From contig JAJDBH010000020.1 in NCBI GenBank assembly GCA_029261455.1, forward strand, positions 1 to 46,614: 46,614 bases of DNA. The letters run 5' to 3'. Shown piece after piece: positions 7,215 to 15,769 of the stretch. The notes beneath the pieces are model-generated. The model had not been told where the DNA came from. It searched no databases and worked only from the letters and a program-made list of their open reading frames with translations. Source of the stretch: Nitrospinaceae bacterium. Lineage in GTDB: Bacteria; Nitrospinota; Nitrospinia; Nitrospinales; VA-1. Every line of letters begins with the position of its first letter. The stretch's first letter is position 1. The position numbers and the translations under genes were made by a program.

Positions 7215-8705
7215 TTAATTAATTCCTAATTCCTTAAGCAGTCGGGATAGGTATGAACGTTGAACACCCAGGACCTGCGCGGCTTTAGTACGATTACCCC
7301 CAGTGGATTTGAGGGTATTGGAAATAAAGGTTGTGCGGAACGAATCGCTGGCTTCCTTGAGAGTAGACCCTACATTGAGTTCAATGGGAGCCTGAGAAAC
7401 TTCAAAAGGAAAAGCATCAGGGAGTAGCTCTTCCTCGTCTGTTAATACAATAGCCCGCTCTACTGAATTCTCCAGTTCCCGGATGTTGCCCGGCCATGAA
7501 TAACTCTTAAGGTGAGCTAGCAAACCCTTGCCCGGCTTTTTGACAGGCTGACCTTCCGGACTGTGCTTCTTGAGAAAGTAGGTTAATAGGTCTGCAATAT
7601 CTACCAGCTTTTCACGAAGCGGTGGCAAAGTTATTTTAATTACATTGATACGATAATACAGGTCCTGGCGGAAATTTCCCTCCCGAACTTCTTTTTCTAA
7701 ATCGCGGTTGGTCGCCGTTACCAATCTGACATCAACTTTGATAGTTTCGGTACCACCCAGACGGATGAACGCTTCTTCCTGAATGACCCGCAATAGTTTC
7801 ACCTGCATGTCCAAAGGTAGCTCTCCGATTTCGTCCAAGAAAAGCGTACCTGTATGAGCGGCTTCAAACAGGCCTATTTTTTGCGTGTCAGCACCGGTGA
7901 ATGCGCCTTTCTCATGTCCGAAGAGTTCGCGCTCTAGAATGGATGCGGGAAGAGCTCCGCAACTGACAGAAATAAAGGGATTATTTTGCCTATGGCTCCG
8001 GTCATGGATCAGGTGGGCAAACAGCTCCTTTCCTGTTCCACTTTCGCCATTCAACAGGATAGTAGCTTTAGAGTCAGCCACCTTTTCGGCCAGCATAATA
8101 CATTTTCTAATGGGTTCACTTTCGCCCACAATCGTGTAACGATGAAGGTATTGTTCTTTAAGCTTGCCAAATTCCTTACCCAATAAGTTTCTAGATTGCG
8201 AAACCTGAAAGAATTTTGCCATCAAACTAGCAAAACGTTCTAAAACTTCAGTATTTGTTTTGTCGAAGGTGGACCCATCCACCTTATCCAGAAACTGGAC
8301 AACACCGATCACTTTTTTATCAATGATCAATGGAAAACTGGCCATGGACTGGATGGGAGTCCGCATTTTTTCACTGACACCCTGATACCAGCGAGGGTCT
8401 GTTGTCACATCATTGGAAATAATAGCTTCACCAGTTTTTGCCACAGACCCGGAAATTCCCACACCCGGCGGTAAATCAATGTCTTTCAATTGCCCGGTAT
8501 TATCTCCCGAGGCCTGATAAAACTGCAGCTTTAATGTCTTTTCATCTTGAACCAGTAATAAAGAACCATTTTTAACACCTACGATATCCTTGGCCGCATC
8601 CATAACCATGGCTAATAATTCATCAACCTCAACGGAAGTCGTTGTAAAAAGGTTGGATATTTTTCGTAATGCTTGAATATTGGTTTCTTTGCCAATCCGC
8701 TTCAT
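7215..8705 (-). CDS. GAF-domain sigma-54-dependent transcriptional activator
   Basis: This is an NtrC/NifA-type enhancer-binding protein. A GAF sensor domain occupies about residues 20-165 (LPPGVGISGSVAKTGEAI). The AAA+ domain has Walker A GESGTGKE (220-227), the sigma-54 contact GAFTGA (267-272), Walker B TLFLDEIGELP and the arginine region ATNRDLEKEV. A Fis-type helix-turn-helix ends the protein (GNRTKAAQVLGVQRSYLSRL). There is no receiver domain, so it is probably controlled by a small ligand or redox signal at the GAF domain instead of by phosphorylation. It is transcribed divergently from the GT-C/TPR operon, which makes that operon or another RpoN-dependent gene possible targets. The ligand is unknown. 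Confidence 0.93.
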   Translation of the reverse strand: MKRIGKETNIQALRKISNLFTTTSVEVDELLAMVMDAAKDIVGVKNGSLLLVQDEKTLKLQFYQASGDNTGQLKDIDLPPGVGISGSVAKTGEAIISNDVTTDPRWYQGVSEKMRTPIQSMASFPLIIDKKVIGVVQFLDKVDGSTFDKTNTEVLERFASLMAKFFQVSQSRNLLGKEFGKLKEQYLHRYTIVGESEPIRKCIMLAEKVADSKATILLNGESGTGKELFAHLIHDRSHRQNNPFISVSCGALPASILERELFGHEKGAFTGADTQKIGLFEAAHTGTLFLDEIGELPLDMQVKLLRVIQEEAFIRLGGTETIKVDVRLVTATNRDLEKEVREGNFRQDLYYRINVIKITLPPLREKLVDIADLLTYFLKKHSPEGQPVKKPGKGLLAHLKSYSWPGNIRELENSVERAIVLTDEEELLPDAFPFEVSQAPIELNVGSTLKEASDSFRTTFISNTLKSTGGNRTKAAQVLGVQRSYLSRLLKELGIN

Positions 8706-8996
8706 ATTGAGATCCCGTTATTAAATCAATAATTTAAACTTAAAATGTAGCACTTTATTACTCAGCTTTACAGTTATGTATGATTTTATTTTACACGTTT
8801 AGAGTGATTTTGAAAAGTGCTAATATTTGGGAGGTTAGTCAATCTTTCTCTTAATATTGAACCAAATTCAAACGATAATTATATTAAGGATTAAACTTTG
8901 TTCCCATAGAGAGCGGGATAGGCTTTCCTGACCTTTTACACCTGATTAAAGTATTGAACAGTTGAACCCTGTAATTCATAATTTTTTCAAACCCTG
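8706..8996. other. Divergent regulatory region
   Basis: This 291-base gap lies between the sigma-54 activator (minus) and the GT-C/TPR operon (plus). No gene is visible. It holds a sigma-70-type promoter for the operon (8954-8982) and an imperfect operator-like repeat, TTGAA-N5-TTCAA (8857-8871). TTGAAC recurs at 8954 and TTGAACC at 8962. No -24/-12 promoter was found in it on either strand. Confidence 0.35.
8954..8982 (+). promoter_or_regulatory. Candidate sigma-70 promoter of the GT-C/TPR operon
   Basis: TTGAAC (8954-8959) and CATAAT (8977-8982) are separated by 17 bases, the ideal spacing. Transcription would start near 8989, only about eight bases before the ATG at 8997. That leaves no room for a ribosome site, and none is visible, so the first gene may be translated from a very short leader. 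Confidence 0.45.
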
Positions 8997-11252
8997 ATGC
9001 TTGTATTTCCTTCAAAAGTAAAAAGTTTATTGGGCTGTGTAGCACTGCTGACCCTTATCACCATGCTTGCCTATTTCAATTCTCTGAAAGGTTCTTTTCA
9101 GTTTGATGATATCCCCTTGATCAAAAGTCATTGGCTGGTCAATACGGATGCCTTCTTCGATCATTCCCGTTCCGGTCAAATTGGCAACCGTCCCGTCCTA
9201 TATTGGTCATTTGCCCTAAACAACCAGTTGGCTCGCCACCAGGTCTTCGGGTTCCACCTTGTTAACCTTGCTCTGCATATTGGGGTAACTCTTTTGATAT
9301 TTTTTACTATCTGGCGTGCCAGATACTTACAAAATGAATATGGTTGGGTTTTCCCCTTAATAACAGCCTTATTATTTTCACTGCATCCATTAAACACGGA
9401 TTCAGTGTCCTATATTTCTTCACGCTCTTCATTGCTGGCAACATTTTTTTATCTCTTAACAATATATATTTTTCTTAATTTGTTCTGCCCGAAGAAAATA
9501 GCCCCGCTTGCAAAAAAACTGATTCTCTCTCTTTTTGTTTTATCAGGAATATATTTATCTGTGGCCTCAAAATTAATCGGTGCAACATTGCCGCTCATGC
9601 TGGTTGTCTGGTATTGGGGTTTTATCGGACACAAACAATATCCTGATATTCACAAAGCATTAATGAATAACCGATCGGTCGCTATTGGCTTCATCTTGAT
9701 GACCATTATTTCATGTGGGTTTATATTTTTTGGAGATTCCTGGATTTACATGCCTCTCGATCAAGGGTTCGAGTTGTTTGGGCGAGCTCCATATTTGATG
9801 GTTCAACTTAAGGTCATCGTATTTTATTACCTGAAGCTGTTTTACTTTCCCTTCAATCTAAATGTAGACAGTGGCTTTTCTTTCAGTTCGCCGATGACAG
9901 ACCCCGCCATAATTTTTTCAGGATTGATAATTCTTGCAATCATATTTGCTGTTCTCAAATGGAGAAATGTTTGGGTGGTTCTCGGGGCGATCTGGTTTTT
10001 TATCACGTTGGCCCCAACTTCCAGCTTTATCCCTCTAAATGATTTGGCTGTCGAACACCGTATGTATCTGCCCATGTCGCTGGGCTTGAGTCTTATTGCC
10101 GGAGTCAGCATTAAAACTTTGCCAGCACTCTTACGACTTCGAATGCTTGTAATCATATTAGTATTGCTCGGAGTCACCACAACAACCAGAAATGCTGACT
10201 GGGTTAGCGAGTTAAGCTTATGGAAAGATTCTGCAGCAAAAAATCCCCTATCACCAAGGCCTCACAACAATGCCGGCAAAGCCTATTATGAAAAAGGTGA
10301 TCTTGCCATGGCCAGTTATCACTTTGAAAAGAGTGTGGCTAATATACCGGAGTTCGTGGCCAATCAATACAATATCAAGAACCCCGAAAGTTTTTTAGCA
10401 AGAAGAAACAAGGTCGCAGGAAAAGGGGACGAGAGTGAATTAGAACCCCCTAGCTCATTAAAAATTATGGCTGAACTTGTGGAACCTCATTACAATCTCG
10501 CCAGCGTTTATCTGGATCAAGGACGACTCGACGAAGCAGAAAAAGAATACCTGAAAACTCAGGCATTGAGACCGGGTCATTTTTCATCCAAAATAGGACT
10601 GAGTTCTGTTTATAACCAAAAAGGGTTGTATGCTCAGGCCGTGTCTTTGTTGGAACAGGCTATTCAAGAGAATTTGTCCAGTTCCGATCCCGGTTTTGCT
10701 TTGGCCAGGTTAAACTTGGGGGAGCTTTATGCAAAAACTGGAAAAATTGAAAATGCGATTATCGAATGGAAAGCCGCCCTCAAAGTCGACCCTTCTTTAT
10801 TGCCGGCTCATTTCAATCTGGGAACCGCCTATATGATGACGGGTAAACTGGAGCCAGCAGAAAACGCCTTCAAACATTGCCTGAAACTGAATAACCGCTA
10901 CGAACCTGCACTGTTTAACCTGGCAAAAGTTTATCAGATGCAGAAAAAATGGGGAGAATCCTCTCAACAATTCAACGTTTTCCTTGAAGTTACTGGCCCC
11001 AACCCTTCTGCCTATGCTCAAATCGGTTTTAATTTTAACCGGCAAGCAGACTGGAAAAATGCCCAGACATTTCTTGAAAAATCTGTTTCGCTTCAACCTA
11101 ATAACGTAGATACCAAAATCTATCTCGCAGAAGCACTTGCCAATCTTGGCCAGAAAGAAAAAGCCCGGGAACAATTACAGACCACCTTAAATCCAAACTC
11201 AGCTCAAAGTGTAGCGATAAATAAAATGATGGCAAACTTAACCAACCCGTAA
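8997..11252 (+). CDS. TMTC-like GT-C membrane protein with C-terminal TPRs (paralogue 1)
   Basis: The first 430 or so residues are a multi-pass membrane domain resembling GT-C glycosyltransferases of the TMTC/PMT type. An acidic FDD motif lies in the first extracytoplasmic loop (FQFDDIPLIKSH). Family blocks follow: HPLNTDSVSYISSRSSLLAT, FYYLKLFYFPFNLNVD and TSSFIPLNDLAVEHRMYLP. The remaining 320 residues are TPR repeats (EPHYNLASVYLDQGRLDEAE, PAHFNLGTAYMMTGKLEPAE). By analogy it would transfer sugar from a lipid-linked donor to proteins outside the membrane, but donor and target are unknown. Two close relatives follow directly. No ribosome site is visible before the ATG. Confidence 0.75.
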   Translation: MLVFPSKVKSLLGCVALLTLITMLAYFNSLKGSFQFDDIPLIKSHWLVNTDAFFDHSRSGQIGNRPVLYWSFALNNQLARHQVFGFHLVNLALHIGVTLLIFFTIWRARYLQNEYGWVFPLITALLFSLHPLNTDSVSYISSRSSLLATFFYLLTIYIFLNLFCPKKIAPLAKKLILSLFVLSGIYLSVASKLIGATLPLMLVVWYWGFIGHKQYPDIHKALMNNRSVAIGFILMTIISCGFIFFGDSWIYMPLDQGFELFGRAPYLMVQLKVIVFYYLKLFYFPFNLNVDSGFSFSSPMTDPAIIFSGLIILAIIFAVLKWRNVWVVLGAIWFFITLAPTSSFIPLNDLAVEHRMYLPMSLGLSLIAGVSIKTLPALLRLRMLVIILVLLGVTTTTRNADWVSELSLWKDSAAKNPLSPRPHNNAGKAYYEKGDLAMASYHFEKSVANIPEFVANQYNIKNPESFLARRNKVAGKGDESELEPPSSLKIMAELVEPHYNLASVYLDQGRLDEAEKEYLKTQALRPGHFSSKIGLSSVYNQKGLYAQAVSLLEQAIQENLSSSDPGFALARLNLGELYAKTGKIENAIIEWKAALKVDPSLLPAHFNLGTAYMMTGKLEPAENAFKHCLKLNNRYEPALFNLAKVYQMQKKWGESSQQFNVFLEVTGPNPSAYAQIGFNFNRQADWKNAQTFLEKSVSLQPNNVDTKIYLAEALANLGQKEKAREQLQTTLNPNSAQSVAINKMMANLTNP

Positions 11253-11263
11253 AATACGACTCC

Positions 11264-13198
11264 ATGACCGTCAAAACCACAGGCATTGACTCCATCGAGT
11301 ATCAGTTCAGATCCATTTTGATTCTTATCTGTATGGGACTCCTTGCGTTCTGGGGCACTTTTCACTCGCCTTTTCTTTATGATGATGCTCATGCCATTAT
11401 AGAGAACCCTAAAATTCAACACTTGAATGAGTTTCAAGAAAACATTGGCATTACAGATGTTTTTAACCGATCTGTTCTCTTTTTGACCTTCGCGGTGAAT
11501 CGAAATATCGGAGGCCTGGACGTATTTGGGTACCACCTCTTCAATATTCTTATCCATATCCTGACAGGGTTGGTGTGGTATTTCCTGGTCAGAGAATTAT
11601 TACTTCTAGAACCAACTAACAAACGGCTCAACCACTTGCCTTTAGTTTGTGCCTCGATTCATCTGTTCAATCCATTAGCGGTTCAAACTGTCACCTATAT
11701 TTCAAGCCGGTCATCCGGGTTATCAACGTTTTTTTATCTGCTGGCTTTTTATATTTTTTGCAGATTAGTTCATCCGCGAAAAGAAGACTTGCCCAATACT
11801 GGAAAGCTACTTCTCATCCTGGGAGTTTTTGGAGTTTTTTTTCTGGGAATAGGAACCAAGGAAATTGTCGTCACCTTTCCAGCAATGGCGATCATTTACG
11901 TTTGGCTTATTACACCGGCCCAGCAGAGACGATTTTTAAAAGCAAAAATTGGGGCCCTGCTTTTGCTTATTATTCTTTTTTTCTTTTATCGATATATAGA
12001 CCAAGGCGGCATTATTTCTTTAAAAGCTGATCCTCTCTCTGGTGAGACCAGTCGCTATCTGTATTTTCTCAGTCAAATAAAGGTAACGGTCAACTATTAT
12101 CTCTTCAAACTTTTTCTGCCCTTTAATCTCAATTTTGAACCGGACATGCGTTTATTACCCGGGTTTAGGGATGGGCAATTCATTTTTGCATTAGGGGTTT
12201 TTGGATTGGGGGCTACAATAGTTTATCGACAGAAGTCTTCACTTTTCAAATTTGCTGTTCTTTGGCTTGTGATCACATTGCTCCCCACATCCAGTATTAT
12301 CCCTCTCAAACAAATCGTAACAGAACATCGTATCTACTTACCCGGACTTGGGTTCAGCCTTGCTCTCGGTTGGATGATTCTGAATGCTCAGCAGTCTCGA
12401 GTTTTTATAACCAGCCTATTGTTGATATTTTTTTCTTTTAGTTTTTTGTTAACAGTGAACCGCACACTCGATTACCGATCTGAAGTTCTACTATGGAAAG
12501 ACACGGTAGAAAAATCGCCAAATAAAGCACTGGTCCATAACAATCTTGCGTCCGCATATATGGAAGCTAAAATGCTCCTGGAAGCAGAACAAGAACTGGC
12601 CATTACCCTTCAGCTTAATCCTACCCAGTCCGATGCCTATGCAAACTTTGGGCATATACATTTCCAGCGGGAAAACTGGAAACAAGCCATTGAAGAATTT
12701 AATCGTTCCATTTCCCTGGGCTCTAATAAATCGGATACCTATTATTTTGCGGGTCTTGCCATGAGCAAACAAGGGGCCTATGCAGAAGCCATTCCTTTTT
12801 TGCAAAAAGCCGTCAGCATGCGCCCGCATAAAGCCCATTACCATTTTGATTTGGGAAGCGCATATCAACATACAAGAAACTTTGATGAAGCCTTGCAGGA
12901 GTTTCGTCAGACACTGAAAATTCAGCCGGTGCACCCACAGGCACAAAACAATATTGGTGTCATATTCTGGAATTTAAAATCTTATGAAAAAGCCGAAGTT
13001 GGATTTAAAAAAGCGTTGGAGTTTCAAAATGATCTCCCAGAAATCCACCATAATTTAGCCGCCTTATATTTAAAAAGCAAACGCTACACCGATGCAATTC
13101 TCCATTTGAAAGAAGTTCTTAAACTGCAACCGGAAAATGCGACGGCCAAAAAACTACTGGACTTTACCCAGGGCCAGTTGAAGGAAGGCCCATCATGA
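11264..13198 (+). CDS. TMTC-like GT-C membrane protein with C-terminal TPRs (paralogue 2)
   Basis: It shares the layout and motifs of the preceding gene: acidic YDD in the first loop (FLYDDAHAIIENP), then NPLAVQTVTYISSRSSGLST, NYYLFKLFLPFNLNFEPD and TSSIIPLKQIVTEHRIYLP. TPR repeats run from about residue 420 (NNLASAYMEAKMLLEAEQEL, IHHNLAALYLKSKRYTDAIL). It starts 11 bases after paralogue 1, and its stop overlaps the start of paralogue 3 (ATGA, 13195-13198), so all three are one operon. The family is usually annotated only as a TPR protein. The glycosyltransferase role is inferred from the membrane-domain motifs, and there is no sequence clue to the substrate. Confidence 0.75.
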   Translation: MTVKTTGIDSIEYQFRSILILICMGLLAFWGTFHSPFLYDDAHAIIENPKIQHLNEFQENIGITDVFNRSVLFLTFAVNRNIGGLDVFGYHLFNILIHILTGLVWYFLVRELLLLEPTNKRLNHLPLVCASIHLFNPLAVQTVTYISSRSSGLSTFFYLLAFYIFCRLVHPRKEDLPNTGKLLLILGVFGVFFLGIGTKEIVVTFPAMAIIYVWLITPAQQRRFLKAKIGALLLLIILFFFYRYIDQGGIISLKADPLSGETSRYLYFLSQIKVTVNYYLFKLFLPFNLNFEPDMRLLPGFRDGQFIFALGVFGLGATIVYRQKSSLFKFAVLWLVITLLPTSSIIPLKQIVTEHRIYLPGLGFSLALGWMILNAQQSRVFITSLLLIFFSFSFLLTVNRTLDYRSEVLLWKDTVEKSPNKALVHNNLASAYMEAKMLLEAEQELAITLQLNPTQSDAYANFGHIHFQRENWKQAIEEFNRSISLGSNKSDTYYFAGLAMSKQGAYAEAIPFLQKAVSMRPHKAHYHFDLGSAYQHTRNFDEALQEFRQTLKIQPVHPQAQNNIGVIFWNLKSYEKAEVGFKKALEFQNDLPEIHHNLAALYLKSKRYTDAILHLKEVLKLQPENATAKKLLDFTQGQLKEGPS

Positions 13199-14958
13199 TA
13201 TCTGGCGATTCTAAAATTTCCCAAACAATACTTGGTTACTGCCTGCTCATTTCTTTGCTTGGAGTTTTGGTTTTTGCTAATCATCTCAACAACCCCTTTC
13301 AGTTTGATAGCGTTCCCTACATCACCAACAACGCGAATTTGGAAAACCCTGAGAGACTGCTGACCGCTGAATTCTGGAAAAATCAATTCCTGGCACGCGG
13401 TCTACTAAGAATGTCTGTAGCCCTCAACGTCCATCTGGATGGCTTTAAACCGTTTGGATATCACATTCTCAATCTTGCTTTTCATATTTTCAATGCCCTA
13501 CTTCTTTTTTTCGTGCTAAAAAAATCTTTTAGGCGATTTAAGCTTAATGAGATGGGCTGGGGGGGAAAAAGAATCCAAAGCGTTTCTTTCTTTGCTTCGA
13601 TTATATTCCTTTGTCATCCGATTCAAACAGAATCAGTTATTTACATCATGAGTCGATCCGAAGTCATGGCATCGACCTTTTACCTTATCGGGTTTCTTTT
13701 GTTTCAACAACTCTTGGAACGCTCCCCAACCTCGCGCCTGCAATACGGTATTTATTTTCTAATAATTTTTTTAGTTGCCCTGTTGGGTTTCAGTGTTAAA
13801 CAGATTCTTGCTACCCTACCCGCTGTGATGATCTTGTATTACCTTCTCAGTTGCCCAAATCACTCTCCAACCTGGCATTTTTTAAAAAGGTGGAAATGGC
13901 CAATTTGGGGCATTTTCTTTTTTTTCACAGGGCTTTTGTTTTATAAACTCTTTACTGATGAAACATTTTTAATAGGTCCTTCTCGATCTGAAGAGATGGT
14001 TGGTAGAGCTAATTACATGCTCAGTCAACCGGCTGTTATCATTTTTTATTATCTAAAAAAATTAATGTTTCCCATCAACCTCAATATTGATCCCGATATC
14101 GAAATTGTCACAGGATTTTTGTCCTTAAGTTTTTTGATTCCTTCGCTTTGCATAGTTTTATTGCTAATTGGTTCTTTTCGAATATTTAAAAGCAGATTTA
14201 TTTTCTTTTTTCTGTGCTGGTTTTTCATCATTCTTTCTCCGTCTTCTTCTATCGTCACGCTACACGATCTGGCCGCTGAACATCGTATCTATCTTGCTTC
14301 AGCAGGAATTTTCATTCTATTGGCCTGCGGTGCCTCAGAGATAACCCGCAAATGGGGAAAGACGAAGCCACTGCAAATTGTTCTTATTTTTTGTTTGTTT
14401 GTCGGAGTGCTAGGAGTGTTGACCATGAAACGAAACACAGTCTGGCAGACGGAATTATCGCTCTGGCAGGATACTTATCAGAAATCACCTCATAAATTAC
14501 GCCCTCTTATAAACCTGGCGCGAGCTCATAGCTTGCAAGGGGACAACGAACAAGCCATAAAATATTATCAAGAAGCCTTGCTCAAAGGACCTGGAGTCTT
14601 TGCCCCTAATTATAACTTGGGGGATCTTTATCTGGAAAATGGATTGGTGGCAGATGCTATCCGACATTTTCTTTTAGCTAGTCGAATTGAACCGGAAATT
14701 CCTGAAACTTTTGCCAAGCTAGGAGAAATTTATCTCTCTCAAAATGAGTTCAAGCTGGCAAATTCTTATTTCAAGCATGCTGTTGAACTTGATCCACGTA
14801 TGTCCGCCGTGTTTAAAAACCTGGGGGTTTTAAATTTTTACCATCTCAATAATACACAACAGGGTCTAACCTATTTTTCTCGCTCCCTGACACTGGACCC
14901 AAACCAGCCCGAGGCCGATAAAATCCGCGGAATTTTAGCTCAATATCCTAACCGATGA
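13195..14958 (+). CDS. TMTC-like GT-C membrane protein with C-terminal TPRs (paralogue 3, altered acidic motif)
   Basis: This is the third member of the tandem set, 587 residues, with a shorter TPR tail (NYNLGDLYLENGLVADAIRH, FAKLGEIYLSQNEFKLANSY). The membrane-domain blocks match its neighbours: CHPIQTESVIYIMSRSEVMA, FYYLKKLMFPINLNIDPD and SSSIVTLHDLAAEHRIYLA. In the first loop the acidic pair reads Asp-Ser (FQFDSVPYI), where the two paralogues have Asp-Asp. Translation is probably coupled to paralogue 2 through the ATGA overlap. It could have changed specificity or be a non-catalytic partner. The tRNA gene follows it. Confidence 0.72.
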   Translation: MISGDSKISQTILGYCLLISLLGVLVFANHLNNPFQFDSVPYITNNANLENPERLLTAEFWKNQFLARGLLRMSVALNVHLDGFKPFGYHILNLAFHIFNALLLFFVLKKSFRRFKLNEMGWGGKRIQSVSFFASIIFLCHPIQTESVIYIMSRSEVMASTFYLIGFLLFQQLLERSPTSRLQYGIYFLIIFLVALLGFSVKQILATLPAVMILYYLLSCPNHSPTWHFLKRWKWPIWGIFFFFTGLLFYKLFTDETFLIGPSRSEEMVGRANYMLSQPAVIIFYYLKKLMFPINLNIDPDIEIVTGFLSLSFLIPSLCIVLLLIGSFRIFKSRFIFFFLCWFFIILSPSSSIVTLHDLAAEHRIYLASAGIFILLACGASEITRKWGKTKPLQIVLIFCLFVGVLGVLTMKRNTVWQTELSLWQDTYQKSPHKLRPLINLARAHSLQGDNEQAIKYYQEALLKGPGVFAPNYNLGDLYLENGLVADAIRHFLLASRIEPEIPETFAKLGEIYLSQNEFKLANSYFKHAVELDPRMSAVFKNLGVLNFYHLNNTQQGLTYFSRSLTLDPNQPEADKIRGILAQYPNR

Positions 14959-15039
14959 AAACTTGAACACTCTTTTTAGACCTCTTGAAGCTTTTCAGGA
15001 TGAAAAATGACAGAAATATTGAGCCGGTAGTTGAAATTT

Positions 15040-15069
15040 TTGCCAACTTTATCAAGGGTATGCTATATT
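15040..15069 (+). promoter_or_regulatory. Candidate promoter of tRNA-Leu
   Basis: TTGCCA (15040-15045) and TATATT (15064-15069) are separated by 18 bases, with an extended -10 TG at 15061-15062. The predicted start, near 15076, is about 25 bases before the mature tRNA. Confidence 0.5.
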
Positions 15070-15099
15070 TCGGATCAAATTCGATAGCAAATTTAAAGT

Positions 15100-15186
15100 G
15101 CCGGAGTGGTGAAATTGGTAGACGCACAGGATTCAAAATCCTGCGAGGGCAACCTCGTGTCGGTTCGATTCCGACCTCCGGCACCA
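15100..15186 (+). tRNA. tRNA-Leu (anticodon CAA)
   Basis: The 7-bp acceptor stem GCCGGAG (15100-15106) pairs with CTCCGGC (15176-15182), followed by discriminator A and an encoded CCA. The anticodon loop TTCAAAA is closed by CAGGA/TCCTG, giving anticodon CAA for the UUG codon. The long variable arm (CGAGG/CCTCG), typical of a class II tRNA, and the T-loop GGTTCGATTCC are present. Its length of 87 bases fits tRNA-Leu. Confidence 0.97.
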
Positions 15187-15188
15187 CC

Positions 15189-15208
15189 CTCTCCCTTGGG
15201 AGGGAGAG
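15189..15208 (+). other. Hairpin directly downstream of tRNA-Leu
   Basis: CTCTCCC (15189-15195) pairs perfectly with GGGAGAG (15202-15208) around a six-base loop, starting three bases after the tRNA's CCA end. No T-run follows, so this is a processing or pausing structure at best and not a clear terminator. A second 7-bp stem lies at 15225-15243 (CTGAAAC/GTTTCGG). The rest of the gap up to 15446 shows no gene. Confidence 0.35.
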
Positions 15209-15446
15209 ATTGCTGATGTCTGGCTGAAACTTTTTGTTTCGGTTCGAGATTTCTCTATCTATGCGCATCAGATATTTAGCGGCGTTTGTATTGTTTATGC
15301 AAACTCCGCTTTTTTTATACACTTTGGGCCCCAGATAAATCCTGACACTCCCTCCACCCATAAGATTACAATTTGCATGTTGTCAAAGCTCCTGGCAGTT
15401 TGTTACGCTTAAACCTTGTAATTTAGAACCTTCAGACAAAAATTTA

Positions 15447-15767
15447 ATGAGCAATTCTCACGGCCCTCAGGCTAAGGCCTACTGGAAAGAAAATATTCGT
15501 CTTGTCCTTTCACTTTTAACCATTTGGTTCGTGGCTTCTTTTGGAATGGGCATTCTGTTTGCTGACGCCTTAGATGAGTTCCGTTTCTTTGGTTTTAAAT
15601 TTGGCTTCTGGATGGCCCAACAGGGTTCCATTTTTTGTTTCGTCATTCTTATTTTTATCTATGTCTATAAGATGAACAAACTCGACCATAAATATGGGGT
15701 GGATGAAGACCAGGACCACTTTGCTCCTGACAACTCATATTACGATAAAAAGGAGTCTGAAGAATAA
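15447..15767 (+). CDS. Small subunit of a sodium:solute symporter (DUF4212 family)
   Basis: The 106-residue protein has two membrane segments (about residues 19-40 and 52-76) and the family pattern: YWKENIRLVLSLLTIWF, then GFKFGFWMAQQGSIFCFVIL, then the basic segment YKMNKLDHKYGVD. DUF4212 proteins are encoded directly before the VC_2705-type sodium:solute symporter and are thought to act with it. That is the arrangement here: the next gene starts two bases after this stop. The acidic tail contains the next gene's ribosome site (AAAAGGAG). Confidence 0.92.
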   Translation: MSNSHGPQAKAYWKENIRLVLSLLTIWFVASFGMGILFADALDEFRFFGFKFGFWMAQQGSIFCFVILIFIYVYKMNKLDHKYGVDEDQDHFAPDNSYYDKKESEE

Positions 15768-15769
15768 AC

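Noticed and set aside
14948-15361. 137-codon open frame on the minus strand
   Set aside because: It runs antisense through tRNA-Leu; the VPEVGIEPTRG type of translation is a well-known artefact of tRNA complements.
15393-15408. Sigma-54-like TGGCAG...TACGC before the symporter operon
   Set aside because: The GG and GC pairs are 13 bases apart instead of the required 12, and the -12 element is poor.
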